Of a DNA stretch of 64,000 bases, positions 8,271 to 17,032 are shown in pieces (within the stretch, counting starts at the first letter, position 1; every line of letters begins with the position of its first letter). Position numbers and translations under genes: made by a program. The DNA is from Streptomyces fulvorobeus (lineage in GTDB: Bacteria; Actinomycetota; Actinomycetes; Streptomycetales; Streptomycetaceae), in the NCBI RefSeq assembly GCF_013167895.1, contig NZ_BLWC01000001.1:6014001-6078000 (forward strand), in the 5' to 3' direction. The notes under the pieces were generated by a model. It was not told the origin of the DNA. It searched no databases and saw only the letters and a list, made by a program, of their open reading frames with translations.

Positions 8271-9239
8271 ATGGTGTATGGAGCACTCGACATCGGCGGT
8301 ACGAAGATCTCTGGGGCCCTGGTCGACGCGGACGGCCGACTGGTGGCCCGGGCGCAGCGGGCCACCCCGGCGCGTGAGTCGGGGGAGGTGCTCATGGGCG
8401 CGGTGTCCGCCGTGCTCGACGAGCTGGCCCGGAGCCCCCGATGGCCGGCCCTCTCCTGTATGGGCATTGCCAGCGCGGGCCCGGTCGACACGGTCGCCGG
8501 AACCGTGAGCCCGGTCAACATCCCTGGCTGGCGCGGCTATCCGCTGGTCGAGAGGGTGCGTGAGCATCCCTGTCTGCCCGTGGGTACGAAGCCGCTCCTG
8601 GTGGGTGACGCCGTGGCGATGGCCGCCGCCGAGCACTGGGCCGGCGCCGCCCGTGGCGTCGACAACGCGCTCTGCATGGTGGTCTCCACCGGCGTCGGCG
8701 GGGGGCTCATCCTCAACGGGGCGCTGCACGCCGGGAGCTCCGGCAACGCCGGCCACATCGGGCACATCACCGTGGATCTCGAAGGACCACTGTGCCCGTG
8801 CGGCGCGCGGGGCTGTGTGGAGGGCTTCGCCAGTGGCACCGCGATCGCCGCGCACGCGCTCGCCGCGGGCTGGGTCCCCCCACCGGGGCTCGCCCCGACC
8901 GCGGCGGCGGTCGACGTGTCGGCACGTGCGGGGGACTCGCGTGCCCTGGCGGCCTACGACCGGGCGGGGCGGGCGCTGGCCGCCGCCATCGCCGCGACCA
9001 TCGCGCTCGTGGAGCTCGACCTCGTGGTGATCGGTGGAGGGGTGTCCCAGGCCGGTGACACCCTCTTCGGGCCGCTGCGCCGCCGTATGGACGAGTACGC
9101 CGTCCTGGACTTCACCCGCAACGTGCCGATCGTGCCCGCGGGGCTCGCCCTGGACGCGGGACTGATCGGCGCGGCCGCCGCGGCGGCCGGCCGGTCCCGG
9201 GGCGGCGCCGTGGTCCGGGTACCCGCACTGCGCGCGTGA
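8271..9239 (+). CDS. ROK-family sugar kinase (glucokinase-like)
   Basis: The 322-residue protein begins at ATG 8271 after GGAAGGG. The ATP-phosphate motif DIGGTKI is at residues 6-12. VSTGVGGGLILNG and GHITVDLEGPLCPCGARGCVE give the ROK signature and the Cys-rich zinc site (CPCGARGC). No N-terminal helix-turn-helix is present, so this is a kinase and not a ROK repressor. Such enzymes phosphorylate glucose, mannose, fructose or N-acetyl sugars. Its place next to mannanase and beta-mannosidase suggests mannose or glucose from mannan as substrate (inference). Confidence 0.88.
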   Translation: MVYGALDIGGTKISGALVDADGRLVARAQRATPARESGEVLMGAVSAVLDELARSPRWPALSCMGIASAGPVDTVAGTVSPVNIPGWRGYPLVERVREHPCLPVGTKPLLVGDAVAMAAAEHWAGAARGVDNALCMVVSTGVGGGLILNGALHAGSSGNAGHIGHITVDLEGPLCPCGARGCVEGFASGTAIAAHALAAGWVPPPGLAPTAAAVDVSARAGDSRALAAYDRAGRALAAAIAATIALVELDLVVIGGGVSQAGDTLFGPLRRRMDEYAVLDFTRNVPIVPAGLALDAGLIGAAAAAAGRSRGGAVVRVPALRA

Positions 9240-9365
9240 CCCGGACCGGCCCATGAGCGGTGGGCCGCCACCCGACGTGTTCCTTCGCCGCGAACACCTC
9301 CCCGGGAGCCATCCCGGCTCCATGGGGGGCTCTGCGGCACCTTCGAGAAGCTAAAACACCAACTG

Positions 9366-9379
9366 AACTTAACCGGTTC
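9366..9379. promoter_or_regulatory. Mannan-regulon operator candidate, site 1 (mannanase promoter)
   Basis: AACTTAACCGGTTC matches 13 of 14 bases with AACTTTACCGGTTC at 15031-15044 and shares CTTWACCGGTT with the site at 14918-14928. The core AACCGGTT is palindromic with central CG, as LacI-family sites are. The gap 9240-9692 otherwise shows only mannanase promoter and leader sequence. Confidence 0.6.
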
Positions 9380-9692
9380 GGTTGTACGTGTTGTGTAGGC
9401 CGGAGCGAGCCCATAGCCTCTCTCTCGGTCGCCGATCCGGTGGTTCAACTTCCGTTTGCCTGGGCTTGGTTGCGGGCGAACGGGTGTCGCTGTCGGTGAG
9501 GCGGGCGTTCCTTCCGCTGTCCGGCCCGAGCCGCGTTCCACGGGCCGGACAGCGGGCATCACCCCGGCTCGGCCACGCTCGGCAAGCGCACCCCCCACCG
9601 GCCGCCGGGGAGCACGGCACCCTCCACAGAGGCAACCCCGCGCACCCGCGACCTCAGGTCCGGCTGTGCGCGCACCGAGTTGGGAGCAAAGG

Positions 9693-11315
9693 ATGAGAAC
9701 GAAACTGGCCACCGCGGCGGGAGCGCTGCTGGCCGTCGCCGCCTCCATGTTCGCCGCTCCACCCGCCGCCCAGGCCGCTGAGGCGGCGACCGGGTTCCAT
9801 GTCAGTGCCGGCCGCCTGCTGGACGCGAACGGCAACGACTTCGTCCTGAGGGGCGTCAACCACGCCCACACCTGGTACCCCGGGCGGACGGCGCAGGCGT
9901 TGGCCGACGTCAAGGCGCTGGGCGCCAACTCCGTCCGGGTCGTGCTCAGTACGGGCGACAGATGGACGAAGAACGGCACGGACGACGTCAAGGCCGTGGT
10001 CGCCCAGTGCAAGGCCAACCGGCTGATCTGTGTCCTCGAACCCCACGACACCACGGGCTACGGGGAGCAGGCCGGAGCGGTCTCCCTGGACCGCGCCGTC
10101 GACTACTGGACGGAGGTCCAGGACGCGGTGAAGGGGCAGGAGAAGTACGTCATCCTCAACCTCGGGAACGAGCCGCACGGGAACTCGGGATACGCCGCCT
10201 GGACCGCTGACACCTCGAAGGCGATCGGACGCATGCGTACCGCGGGCTTCGACCACACGCTCATGGCGGACGCGCCCAACTGGGGCCAGGACTGGTCGTT
10301 CACCATGCGCGACAACGCGCCGGGCGTCTTCGCCGCGGACCCCATGCGCAACACCGTCTTCTCGATCCACATGTACGGCGTCTTCGACACCGCGCCCGAA
10401 GTCAGCGACTACCTCAACCGGTTCGTCTCCCGCGGGCTTCCTGTTGTCGTCGGTGAGTTCGGCGACGCCCACTCGGACGGCAACCCGGACGAGGACGCCA
10501 TCCTGGCCACCGCCGAACGGCTCGGTCTCGGCTACCTCGGCTGGTCCTGGAGCGGCAACGGCGGCGGCGTCGAGTACCTCGACATGGCCACCGGCTTCGA
10601 CGCGAGCCGGCTCAGCCCGTGGGGGCAGCGCATCTTCAACGGCCCCAACGGCATCAAGCAGACCGCCGAAGAGGCCAGCGTGTTCGGGACCTCCACAGGC
10701 GACACCCAGGCGCCCACCGGGCCCGGCTCCCCGTCCGCGTCGGAGGTGACCTCCAGCAGCCTCCGCCTCAACTGGGCGCCGGCCACGGACAACACGGCGG
10801 TCACCGCCTACGACGTCGTGCGTGTCGACGGCACCCAGGAGACCCGCGTCGCGACGACGACCACCCCCGGTGCCGCACTCACCGGCCTGACCCCGTCCAC
10901 CCGTTACACCTTCGCGGTGTACGCGCGTGACGCGGCCGGCAACCGCTCCCCGCGCTCCGCGACGCTGAGCGTCACGACTCCGGCAGGACCCGTCGCCGGG
11001 AGCTGCGCGGTCACCTACCGTCTCAGTGACTGGGGTCACGGGTTCAACGCCGACGTCACCATCCGCAACACCGGAACCCAGGCGGTCAAGGGCTGGCGGC
11101 TCGACTTCGCCTTCCCGGGAAGCCAGACGCTCACGTCCTCCTGGAACGCGAAGGTCGTCCAGGACGGCAAGCGGCTGCGCGCGACGAACGAGCCCTGGAA
11201 CGAGACCATCCCGGCCGGTGGAACGGTGAGCTTCGGGATGAGCGGCACTTCCACCGGAGCGAACGGCATACCCGCCGAGTTCCTCCTCAACAGCTCTCTC
11301 TGCCAGCGGAGTTGA
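9693..11315 (+). CDS. Secreted endo-1,4-beta-mannanase, GH5 + FN3 + CBM2
   Basis: The 540-residue enzyme starts at ATG 9693 (GGGAG/AAAGG upstream) and has a Sec signal cleaved near AQAAEA (about 28). The GH5 catalytic domain spans about 32-330. Glu160 in LNLGNEPHG is the acid/base and Glu255 in VVVGEFGD is the nucleophile. A fibronectin-III domain (about 340-430) links to a C-terminal CBM2 (about 437-540) with paired cysteines (GSCAVTY and SLCQRS) and conserved Trp residues. The family cuts internal beta-1,4-mannosyl bonds in mannan and galactomannan; CBM2 anchors the enzyme on cellulose or similar fibres. The oligomannosides should feed the beta-mannosidase at 12413-14835. The operator at 9366-9379 probably controls it. 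Confidence 0.93.
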   Translation: MRTKLATAAGALLAVAASMFAAPPAAQAAEAATGFHVSAGRLLDANGNDFVLRGVNHAHTWYPGRTAQALADVKALGANSVRVVLSTGDRWTKNGTDDVKAVVAQCKANRLICVLEPHDTTGYGEQAGAVSLDRAVDYWTEVQDAVKGQEKYVILNLGNEPHGNSGYAAWTADTSKAIGRMRTAGFDHTLMADAPNWGQDWSFTMRDNAPGVFAADPMRNTVFSIHMYGVFDTAPEVSDYLNRFVSRGLPVVVGEFGDAHSDGNPDEDAILATAERLGLGYLGWSWSGNGGGVEYLDMATGFDASRLSPWGQRIFNGPNGIKQTAEEASVFGTSTGDTQAPTGPGSPSASEVTSSSLRLNWAPATDNTAVTAYDVVRVDGTQETRVATTTTPGAALTGLTPSTRYTFAVYARDAAGNRSPRSATLSVTTPAGPVAGSCAVTYRLSDWGHGFNADVTIRNTGTQAVKGWRLDFAFPGSQTLTSSWNAKVVQDGKRLRATNEPWNETIPAGGTVSFGMSGTSTGANGIPAEFLLNSSLCQRS

Positions 11316-11320
11316 TGACC

Positions 11321-11372
11321 GCGGGCCGCTCGGGGCCGTGCCTCGTCCAACGAGACACGGCCCCTGGCCCGC
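11321..11372. terminator. Long bidirectional terminator between mannanase and lacI
   Basis: A nested hairpin: outer arms GCGGGCC/GGCCCGC, middle arms GGGGCCGTG/CACGGCCCC, inner arms CTCGT/ACGAG and a 3-nt loop. It sits between two convergent genes and should stop both transcripts. Confidence 0.8.
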
Positions 11373-11387
11373 GCGGCTCAGGAGCCG

Positions 11388-12416
11388 TCACCCGCGCGGC
11401 GGACCCGTGGAGCCGCGAGGCGTGAGGGAAGGCGTGGGCGCCTGGAGCGAGCCGCTGTGGGAGCCGCCGATCACGCCGAAGAGCGTGCGTGCGACCTCCG
11501 CGCCGAAGTGGTGCACGTCGTGGCTCATCGCCGACAGCGTGGGATGTGTCAGCCTGCACAGCTGCGAGTCGTCCCAGGCCAGGAGCGAGAGGTCGTCGGG
11601 CACGACGAGCCCCATCTCGGCCGCCACCCCCGCACCCGCGACGGCCATGATGTCGTTGTCGTACAGAACCGCGGTCGGCCGGTCCGGTGACAGCAGCAGG
11701 CCACGGGTCGCCCGGGCACCCTCCTCACCGGCGAAACCCGTCGCCACCTGGCGATGCTGCTCCAGGCCGAGGTCACGTGCCGTCGACTCGAAGGCCGCCG
11801 CCCGGATGACACTGTGGCCGAGTCCCACGGGACCGCCGACCCGGGCGATCCGGCGGTGACCGAGCGCGGCCAGATATCGGACGGCCTCGGCCACCGCCGT
11901 CGCGTCGTCCGTCCAGACCGAGGGGAACGAGCCCGTCAGCGAGGGGTGCCCCACCGCGACCGCGGGCAGTCCGATGGCCTGGAGCGCCGGAACACGCGGA
12001 TCGTTCCTGTGGAAGTCCACGAGAATGGCCCCGCCGATCGTCTTGCTGCGCCACCACTTCTCGTACAGGGCGATCTCCTCGTCCAGGTCACGCACGAGAC
12101 GCAGGAGGAGCGAGCAGGACCGGTCGGCGAGGACGCTCTCGATGCCGGAGATGAACTCCATGTAGAAGGGTTCGAGACCCAGCAGGCGGGCAGGGCGGCA
12201 GATCGCCAGCCCGACGATGTCGATGCGCTGGTTGGAGAGACTGCGAGCCGTCTGGTGGGGCGCCCAGCCCAGCTCGCGCGCGGCCTCGAAGATGCGCTCC
12301 CTGGTGGGCTGCGAGACCCCCGGCCTGTTGTTGAATGCCATCGAGACGGCGCCCTTGGACACTCCCGCCCGCGAGGCCACGTCGTTGATCGTGACGCGTC
12401 CGGAAGGGGGCTTCAC
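11388..12416 (-). CDS. LacI-family transcriptional regulator (mannan genes)
   Basis: The 342-residue protein has the LacI helix-turn-helix at 9-30 (TINDVASRAGVSKGAVSMAF) and hinge helix near ARSLSNQ. The periplasmic-binding-like ligand domain follows from about 66, with the typical late segment PDDLSLLAWDDS. Its ATG (12416-12414) overlaps the beta-mannosidase stop by four bases, so it is the last gene of the mannosidase operon and probably represses it until a mannan oligosaccharide binds. The motif CTTWACCGGTT, found before the mannanase and the mannosidase, is the best candidate for its site. Confidence 0.9.
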   Translation of the reverse strand: MKPPSGRVTINDVASRAGVSKGAVSMAFNNRPGVSQPTRERIFEAARELGWAPHQTARSLSNQRIDIVGLAICRPARLLGLEPFYMEFISGIESVLADRSCSLLLRLVRDLDEEIALYEKWWRSKTIGGAILVDFHRNDPRVPALQAIGLPAVAVGHPSLTGSFPSVWTDDATAVAEAVRYLAALGHRRIARVGGPVGLGHSVIRAAAFESTARDLGLEQHRQVATGFAGEEGARATRGLLLSPDRPTAVLYDNDIMAVAGAGVAAEMGLVVPDDLSLLAWDDSQLCRLTHPTLSAMSHDVHHFGAEVARTLFGVIGGSHSGSLQAPTPSLTPRGSTGPPRG

Positions 12417-14835
12417 GCCGCATCCGCACTGAACAGCGCGGCCCGTACCGCGTCGGCGTCCACCGGCCCGTGGCCGGTGACCGCGATACGGGTCTCCTCG
12501 CCGGGCAGCAGCGTCCGCAGCCCGCAGTCCGCGACCGCTTCCGGGCCGAGGCGGTCGGCCTGGAGAAGGAGGTCTCTCACCAGGGTGTGGGCGGTCACCA
12601 CGACGTCGACCCTGTCGTCTCGGCCCGCCACCGGTTCGAGCCGCACGTCGAACCGCGCACGCGGATAGGCGAACTCCTTGTCCGGCACCGCGAAGTGGAC
12701 GGCCCGGAGCCCGTCGGCGTCGGCGACCAGGAACTCCTTGGCGGACCGCTCGGCCGGCAGGAGATCCGCCGGGACCGGCAGGCGCGTCACCGAACGGGGC
12801 TCGGCCAGGATGTCGATGACGGACTCGCGTACCACGGCGCCGTCCGCCTCGTACCGCCGGAGGGTGACGGCCGTCCGCCAGGGGGTGGCGGACTGGTTGA
12901 CGACGGCGAGGACGAGCCCACCCGCCTCGGGCCCTCCGTCCGCCTGCGGCTGCAGGGTCAGCAACCGGTCCGCGTACACCCGGCGCAGCTCGTGGTAGAG
13001 GGGCTTCAGCCGCCCGTCACCGTCGATCGCGGCCCACGAACTGACCGGCCAGCAGTCGTTGAGCTGCCAGACCACCGTGCCTGCGCAGACCGGCCACTGC
13101 GCCCGCCAGTGCTCGATGCCCGCCGCGACCGCCCGTGCCTGCACCACCTGCGTCAGGTAGTGCCACCGGTCGAAGTCACCCTCGGGCAGCGCGAAATGGC
13201 GCGCGACACCCCGGTTGAGCTTTCCGTTGCCGTCCTCGGCCTTCTGGTGGTGCAGCATGCCGGGGAGTCGGGAGCGAGGTCCTCGCCAGGCAGCGCCCTG
13301 CGCAGGGTCGCCATGGCGGGCGGGGCCTGCCAGCCGAACTCGGCGACGAACCTGGGCACGCTCGCCCGGTACTCGGCGTAGTCCTGCCGGTTCCACACCT
13401 CCCAGGAGTGGTGCGTGCCGTGGCGCGGGTCGTTGGGGTGGTGGTCCCACGAACCGGACCACGGGCTCCCCGCCGTGTAGGGGCGGGTGGGGTCGAGTTC
13501 GGCGACGATACGCGGCAGGAGCCCGAGGTAGTACCCCTCGCCCCACGAGTCACCGGCGAGGGACGGCTCCCACTCCCAGTCCCGGAAGCCCCACAGGTTC
13601 TCGTTGTTGCCGTTCCACAGCACGAGGCTGGCATGCGGCATCAGCCGGACGACGTTGTCCCGGGCCTCCGCCTCGACCTCGCCGCGCAACGGCTGCTCCT
13701 CGGGGTAGGCGGCGCAGGCGAAGAGGAAGTCCTGCCAGACCATCAGGCCGAGCTCGTCGCACACGTCGTAGAAGGCGTCGTCCTCGTAGATCCCGCCGCC
13801 CCAGATCCTGACGAGGTCGACGTTGGCCTCGGCCGCCAGGGTCAGGCGGGCGCGGTACCGCTCGGGGGTGACCCGGCTGGGCAGGACGTCGTCCGGAATC
13901 CAGTTGACCCCGCGGGTGAAGATCCGTACGCCGTTCACGACGAAGGTGCAGCCGGTGCCATGCTCGTCGGCGGAGCGGTCCAGTTCCACCGTGCGGAACC
14001 CGATGCGCCGGTGCCAGGTGTCGAGGTCGCCTGCCGTCTCGTCCAGCAGGGTGAGGTCGAGGGTGTAGAGGGGTTGCTCGCCGTATCCGCGGGGCCACCA
14101 CAGCCGCGCGTCGGGCACCTCCAGACGGAGCACCGCCTCCTCGCCGTCGAGCACGGCCTCACTCACCGCACCGGCCACGCGGGCGCGTGCGACGAGCCGG
14201 GCTCCGCCGCCGCGCTCCGTGCGCTCGATCCGCAGGCGCACTTCCACGTGGCCCGTACCGTCCTGCGCGACGGTGACCAGGGGGCGTACCTGCGCGATCC
14301 TCGCGGTGGACCAGTGCTCCAGCCGTACGGGGCGCCAGATGCCCGCGGTCACCACGGTGGGTCCCCAGTCCCAGCCGAAGTTGGCCGCCATCTTGCGGAT
14401 GTACTGAAAGGGCTCGGGGTAGACGTTGGGCCGCTCACCGGTCAGCTCCCGGACCCGCGCGGCCTCTTCGTACGCGGAGGTGAAGTCGACCTCCAGCGTT
14501 CCCGTGCGCCCGGTGACGTCGAAGCGGTAGCCGCGGTGCATGTTGCGGGTCGTGCCGAGGACCTCGCCGTCCAGGGTGATCTCCGCGGCGGTGTCCAGAC
14601 CCTCGAAGACCAGGTCGCTGCGCTCGTGGGCGCTGGTGTGGGTGAGGTGTGTGACGTAGGACCAGGACCGCGCGCCGACCCAGGCGACCTCCGTCTCGTT
14701 GCGTCCCACGAGCGGGTCGGGGATGAGCCGGGCCGCCATGAGGTCGGTGTGCACGCAGCCGGGGACCTGCGCGGGAAGCAGCGCCCCCTCGTGGCGCAGG
14801 TTCCAGTCCTCGGTCAGCGGGGTGACGTCCTTCAT
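12413..14835 (-). pseudogene. GH2 beta-mannosidase, split by one frameshift
   Basis: Two overlapping frames together encode a normal GH2 beta-mannosidase. Frame one starts at ATG 14835 (GGAG eight bases upstream) and contains the sugar-binding and immunoglobulin-like domains, the acid/base motif WNGNNENLWG and the nucleophile in FVAEFGWQAPP. It loses homology at PDSPACC. The second frame resumes at GMLHHQKAEDGNGKLN and runs to the stop at 12413. One extra C in the minus-strand run facing 13262-13265 gives PDSPGMLHH and an unbroken 807-residue protein. Without a signal peptide it is cytoplasmic and removes terminal mannose from imported oligomannosides. It forms a unit with the lacI gene. The break may be a sequencing error. 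Confidence 0.85.
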
Positions 14836-14917
14836 GGTGCGGCTCCAATCGCCTGACTCCGGCCAGATGCATGTACGACGCCGCACAACCTAGCCCGGCG
14901 CCAACTCGCTGTCCATA

Positions 14918-14928
14918 AACCGGTAAAG
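14918..14928. promoter_or_regulatory. Mannan-regulon operator candidate, site 2 (mannosidase promoter)
   Basis: AACCGGTAAAG on the plus strand reads CTTTACCGGTT toward the beta-mannosidase, 83 bp upstream of its ATG. It is the same 11-mer as at 15033-15043, in opposite orientation. Confidence 0.6.
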
Positions 14929-15032
14929 CTGAGTTCCGGAGCCGAATAGTCACCCAACGTGCGGATAGGACAGCCTCAGAGAGCCGAATCAGCGATATCT
15001 GTAATGATCAGGCATCATCCTGGAGACGGGAA

Positions 15033-15043
15033 CTTTACCGGTT
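15033..15043. promoter_or_regulatory. Mannan-regulon operator candidate, site 3
   Basis: CTTTACCGGTT, 115 bp from site 2 in inverted orientation. The two sites may support looping by a tetrameric or doubly bound LacI protein in the divergent mannosidase/DUF5709 promoter region (14836-15203), which otherwise contains no gene. Confidence 0.55.
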
Positions 15044-15203
15044 CACTCAAGGCTGACAGGGTGCGATGCCCCGCTCTCCGCTCCCTGCTCAGGCGTTCGG
15101 CGCGCGCGGCTTTTGGAAGTCCCATAAGGGGATACCCGGCAGGAGGGGGAGGCGGCGGCAGGACGTCGTCGCCGGTCGGCACGAGGAAAGGCGAGGGAAC
15201 GCG

Positions 15204-15695
15204 ATGAGCGATGAGCAGATGGCTGACGACGTCTACCAGCCCACCGGCACCAACGAGGAGCAGGAGGACGCGGCGCCTCTGGACCTTCAGGACGCGTTGG
15301 GCGAGCGCACCTATGACGACATGCTCGACGAGGGCTACTCCCCGCCGGAGAAGCCTCTCGGCGTCACGAAGCACGGCACGACGGCAGCCGAGCAGCGCGA
15401 CGGGGAGACCTTGGACGAGCGGATTGCCCAGGAGGTCCCTGACGTGACGCCTCCCATCGGTGACGGCATCGGCGATCTGGCCGGAGGGGAGGGTGAGCCG
15501 AGGGACGCCGAAGTGGGCGCGGGGCGCGCCGGCCGGCTGACGGCTCCGGACGAGGGGGCCCGCTCCGCCACCACCCGGGAACTGGTGGCGGAGGACCACG
15601 GCATCGACGCGGGTGCCGCCGGCGCGGAGGAAGCGGCGGTCCACGTGGTGCACGACGACGTCCTGCGGGACGAGGGTGAGGAGCCCGCGGTCTGA
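15204..15695 (+). CDS. DUF5709-family acidic protein
   Basis: The 163-residue protein begins at ATG 15204 after GGAAAGGCGAGGG. It is rich in Asp/Glu and Gly, has no membrane segment, and carries the YDDMLDEGYSPPEKPLGVTKHGTT segment of actinobacterial DUF5709 proteins around residues 36-59. The second half (RLTAPDEGARSATTRELVAEDHGIDAG) repeats the family layout and ends acidic. Function is unknown. It is divergent from the beta-mannosidase. Confidence 0.75.
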   Translation: MSDEQMADDVYQPTGTNEEQEDAAPLDLQDALGERTYDDMLDEGYSPPEKPLGVTKHGTTAAEQRDGETLDERIAQEVPDVTPPIGDGIGDLAGGEGEPRDAEVGAGRAGRLTAPDEGARSATTRELVAEDHGIDAGAAGAEEAAVHVVHDDVLRDEGEEPAV

Positions 15696-16119
15696 GACCG
15701 CGGCTGAGTTCTCCGGCGCCCATCGGCAGGACGGGCTCTGCCATGGCGTCGGATGCGTCGATGAGCTCCCGCACCGTGACGCCCACGCCGTCCGACGTCA
15801 GGCGCCATCGTCATCTCGGTCGCCCGTCCAGGGTCCGGGCTCTGCGGGGGCCCGCTCCTCCGCTGTGACCGGGGCGGTGGCCGTCCGCGGGTGCGTTCCC
15901 GCTCCGTTCGTGGAGCGGGAACGCGCCCGTGCGGTGCATGGTTCCGGGCGTGGTGAGGATGGAGCCGCCGCCGGGGGCGGACCTGGATCGTGCTCGCCGA
16001 GGTGGGCGTCGGCGATGCCGGATCGGGCACCCCCATGGACTCCCTTGGCCGGAACTGACCCACGTCTCCTCCCGGCGCCTCCTTCCGCCGGGAAGAGGCG
16101 GTTGACGGGCGAGGCTGAT

Positions 16120-16226
16120 GAGTGGTTGACTACTCACATGCCGAGCGCGGGGGATAGCTCGCCGATACTCATCCACTACGGCGACCTACGGACACCGCGA
16201 CTCCCTAATTGAGTGACTAACCACTC
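16120..16226. promoter_or_regulatory. Two inverted copies of a 16-bp operator-like element
   Basis: GAGTGGTTGACTACTC (16120-16135) and GAGTGACTAACCACTC (16211-16226). The reverse complement of the second is GAGTGGTTAGTCACTC, identical to the first outside the four central bases. The layout is typical of TetR- or MarR-type sites. They flank the promoter of the SRPBCC/MFS unit. The rest of 15696-16274 shows no convincing gene and no regulator gene. Confidence 0.6.
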
Positions 16227-16336
16227 TGTGAATGCGTGTCCCGGCGTCACTCCCTCACCTCCGGAGGTGACACCATGCTTGCCATCGCCACCACGCTTCT
16301 CGCCGCGCTGCCTCTGGCCCCTGGGGCGGAGGGCCC

Positions 16337-16792
16337 GTGCCGGTGGGGATCGACGAGAAGGCCCCGGTGATCACCCGGGACGACATCGTCATCGACGCGC
16401 CGCTGGAGCGGGTGTGGCGTATCCAGACCGACGTGGAGAACTGGCCCGCCTGGCAGCCGGACGTCAGCTCCTCGGTCAAGCGGACTCCGGGGGCGCTGCG
16501 CCCGGGCTCCTCGTGGGTGTGGTCCGTCGCGGGCCTGGAGAACATCACCTCGACGGCCGAGCAGGTCGAGCCCAGGCGGCGCATCGTCTGGGGCGGCCCG
16601 GCCCAGGGCATCACCGCCGTCCACGTGTGGATCTTCACCCAGACCGAGGACGGCGTCCACGTGCACACCGAGGAGTCCTGGGCAGGCGACCCCGTCACCG
16701 CCGAGACCGCCTATTTCCAGCAGGCCCTCGACACCTCGCTGGACCACTGGCTGCACAACCTCAAACAGCAGGCCGAGAAGAAGCGCTCCTGA
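16337..16792 (+). CDS. SRPBCC (polyketide cyclase/START-like) protein, N-terminus probably frameshifted
   Basis: As written, GTG 16337 opens a 151-residue frame with an SRPBCC fold: ITRDDIVIDAPLERVWRIQTDVENWPAWQPDV at the start and a C-terminal helix (ALDTSLDHWLHNLKQQ). This family binds lipophilic ligands in a deep pocket. A better start is ATG 16275, after GGAGGTGA at 16263-16270. It encodes a signal-like leader (MLAIATTLLAALPLAPG) in another frame, and one extra G in the run 16323-16326 joins the two into a 172-residue protein. It is first in a unit with the MFS gene at 17033, behind the two operators at 16120-16226. Confidence 0.75.
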   Translation: MPVGIDEKAPVITRDDIVIDAPLERVWRIQTDVENWPAWQPDVSSSVKRTPGALRPGSSWVWSVAGLENITSTAEQVEPRRRIVWGGPAQGITAVHVWIFTQTEDGVHVHTEESWAGDPVTAETAYFQQALDTSLDHWLHNLKQQAEKKRS

Positions 16793-17032
16793 GGAGCGGC
16801 CCGGCAACGGTGTGAGCAGTTCTGAGCAGCAACGGGCACCCGGTGACCTGTTCTTTGAGCGCCGCCCGGCCCGAGTATCGGTCGGGCAGGCAAACCGGCC
16901 CGCGACCACGGGCCCTCGTGACCGCCCCTGCCCCGCCTCCGTGACCGGCAGTCCTCCCCGCCGTCCTGTCACGGCTCCTGCGGGGAGGGGCCCCGCCCGC
17001 ACCACCAGCCGATCAGCAGCCCGAAAGGCACC

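Noticed and set aside
10416..10423. AACCGGTT inside the mannanase gene as a further operator
   Set aside because: It lies in codons for Leu-Asn-Arg-Phe within the catalytic domain and lacks the flanking CTTW; likely chance.
15696..16119. A gene between DUF5709 and the SRPBCC promoter
   Set aside because: Open frames on both strands are Arg/Pro/Ser-rich, with no ribosome site or known motif.
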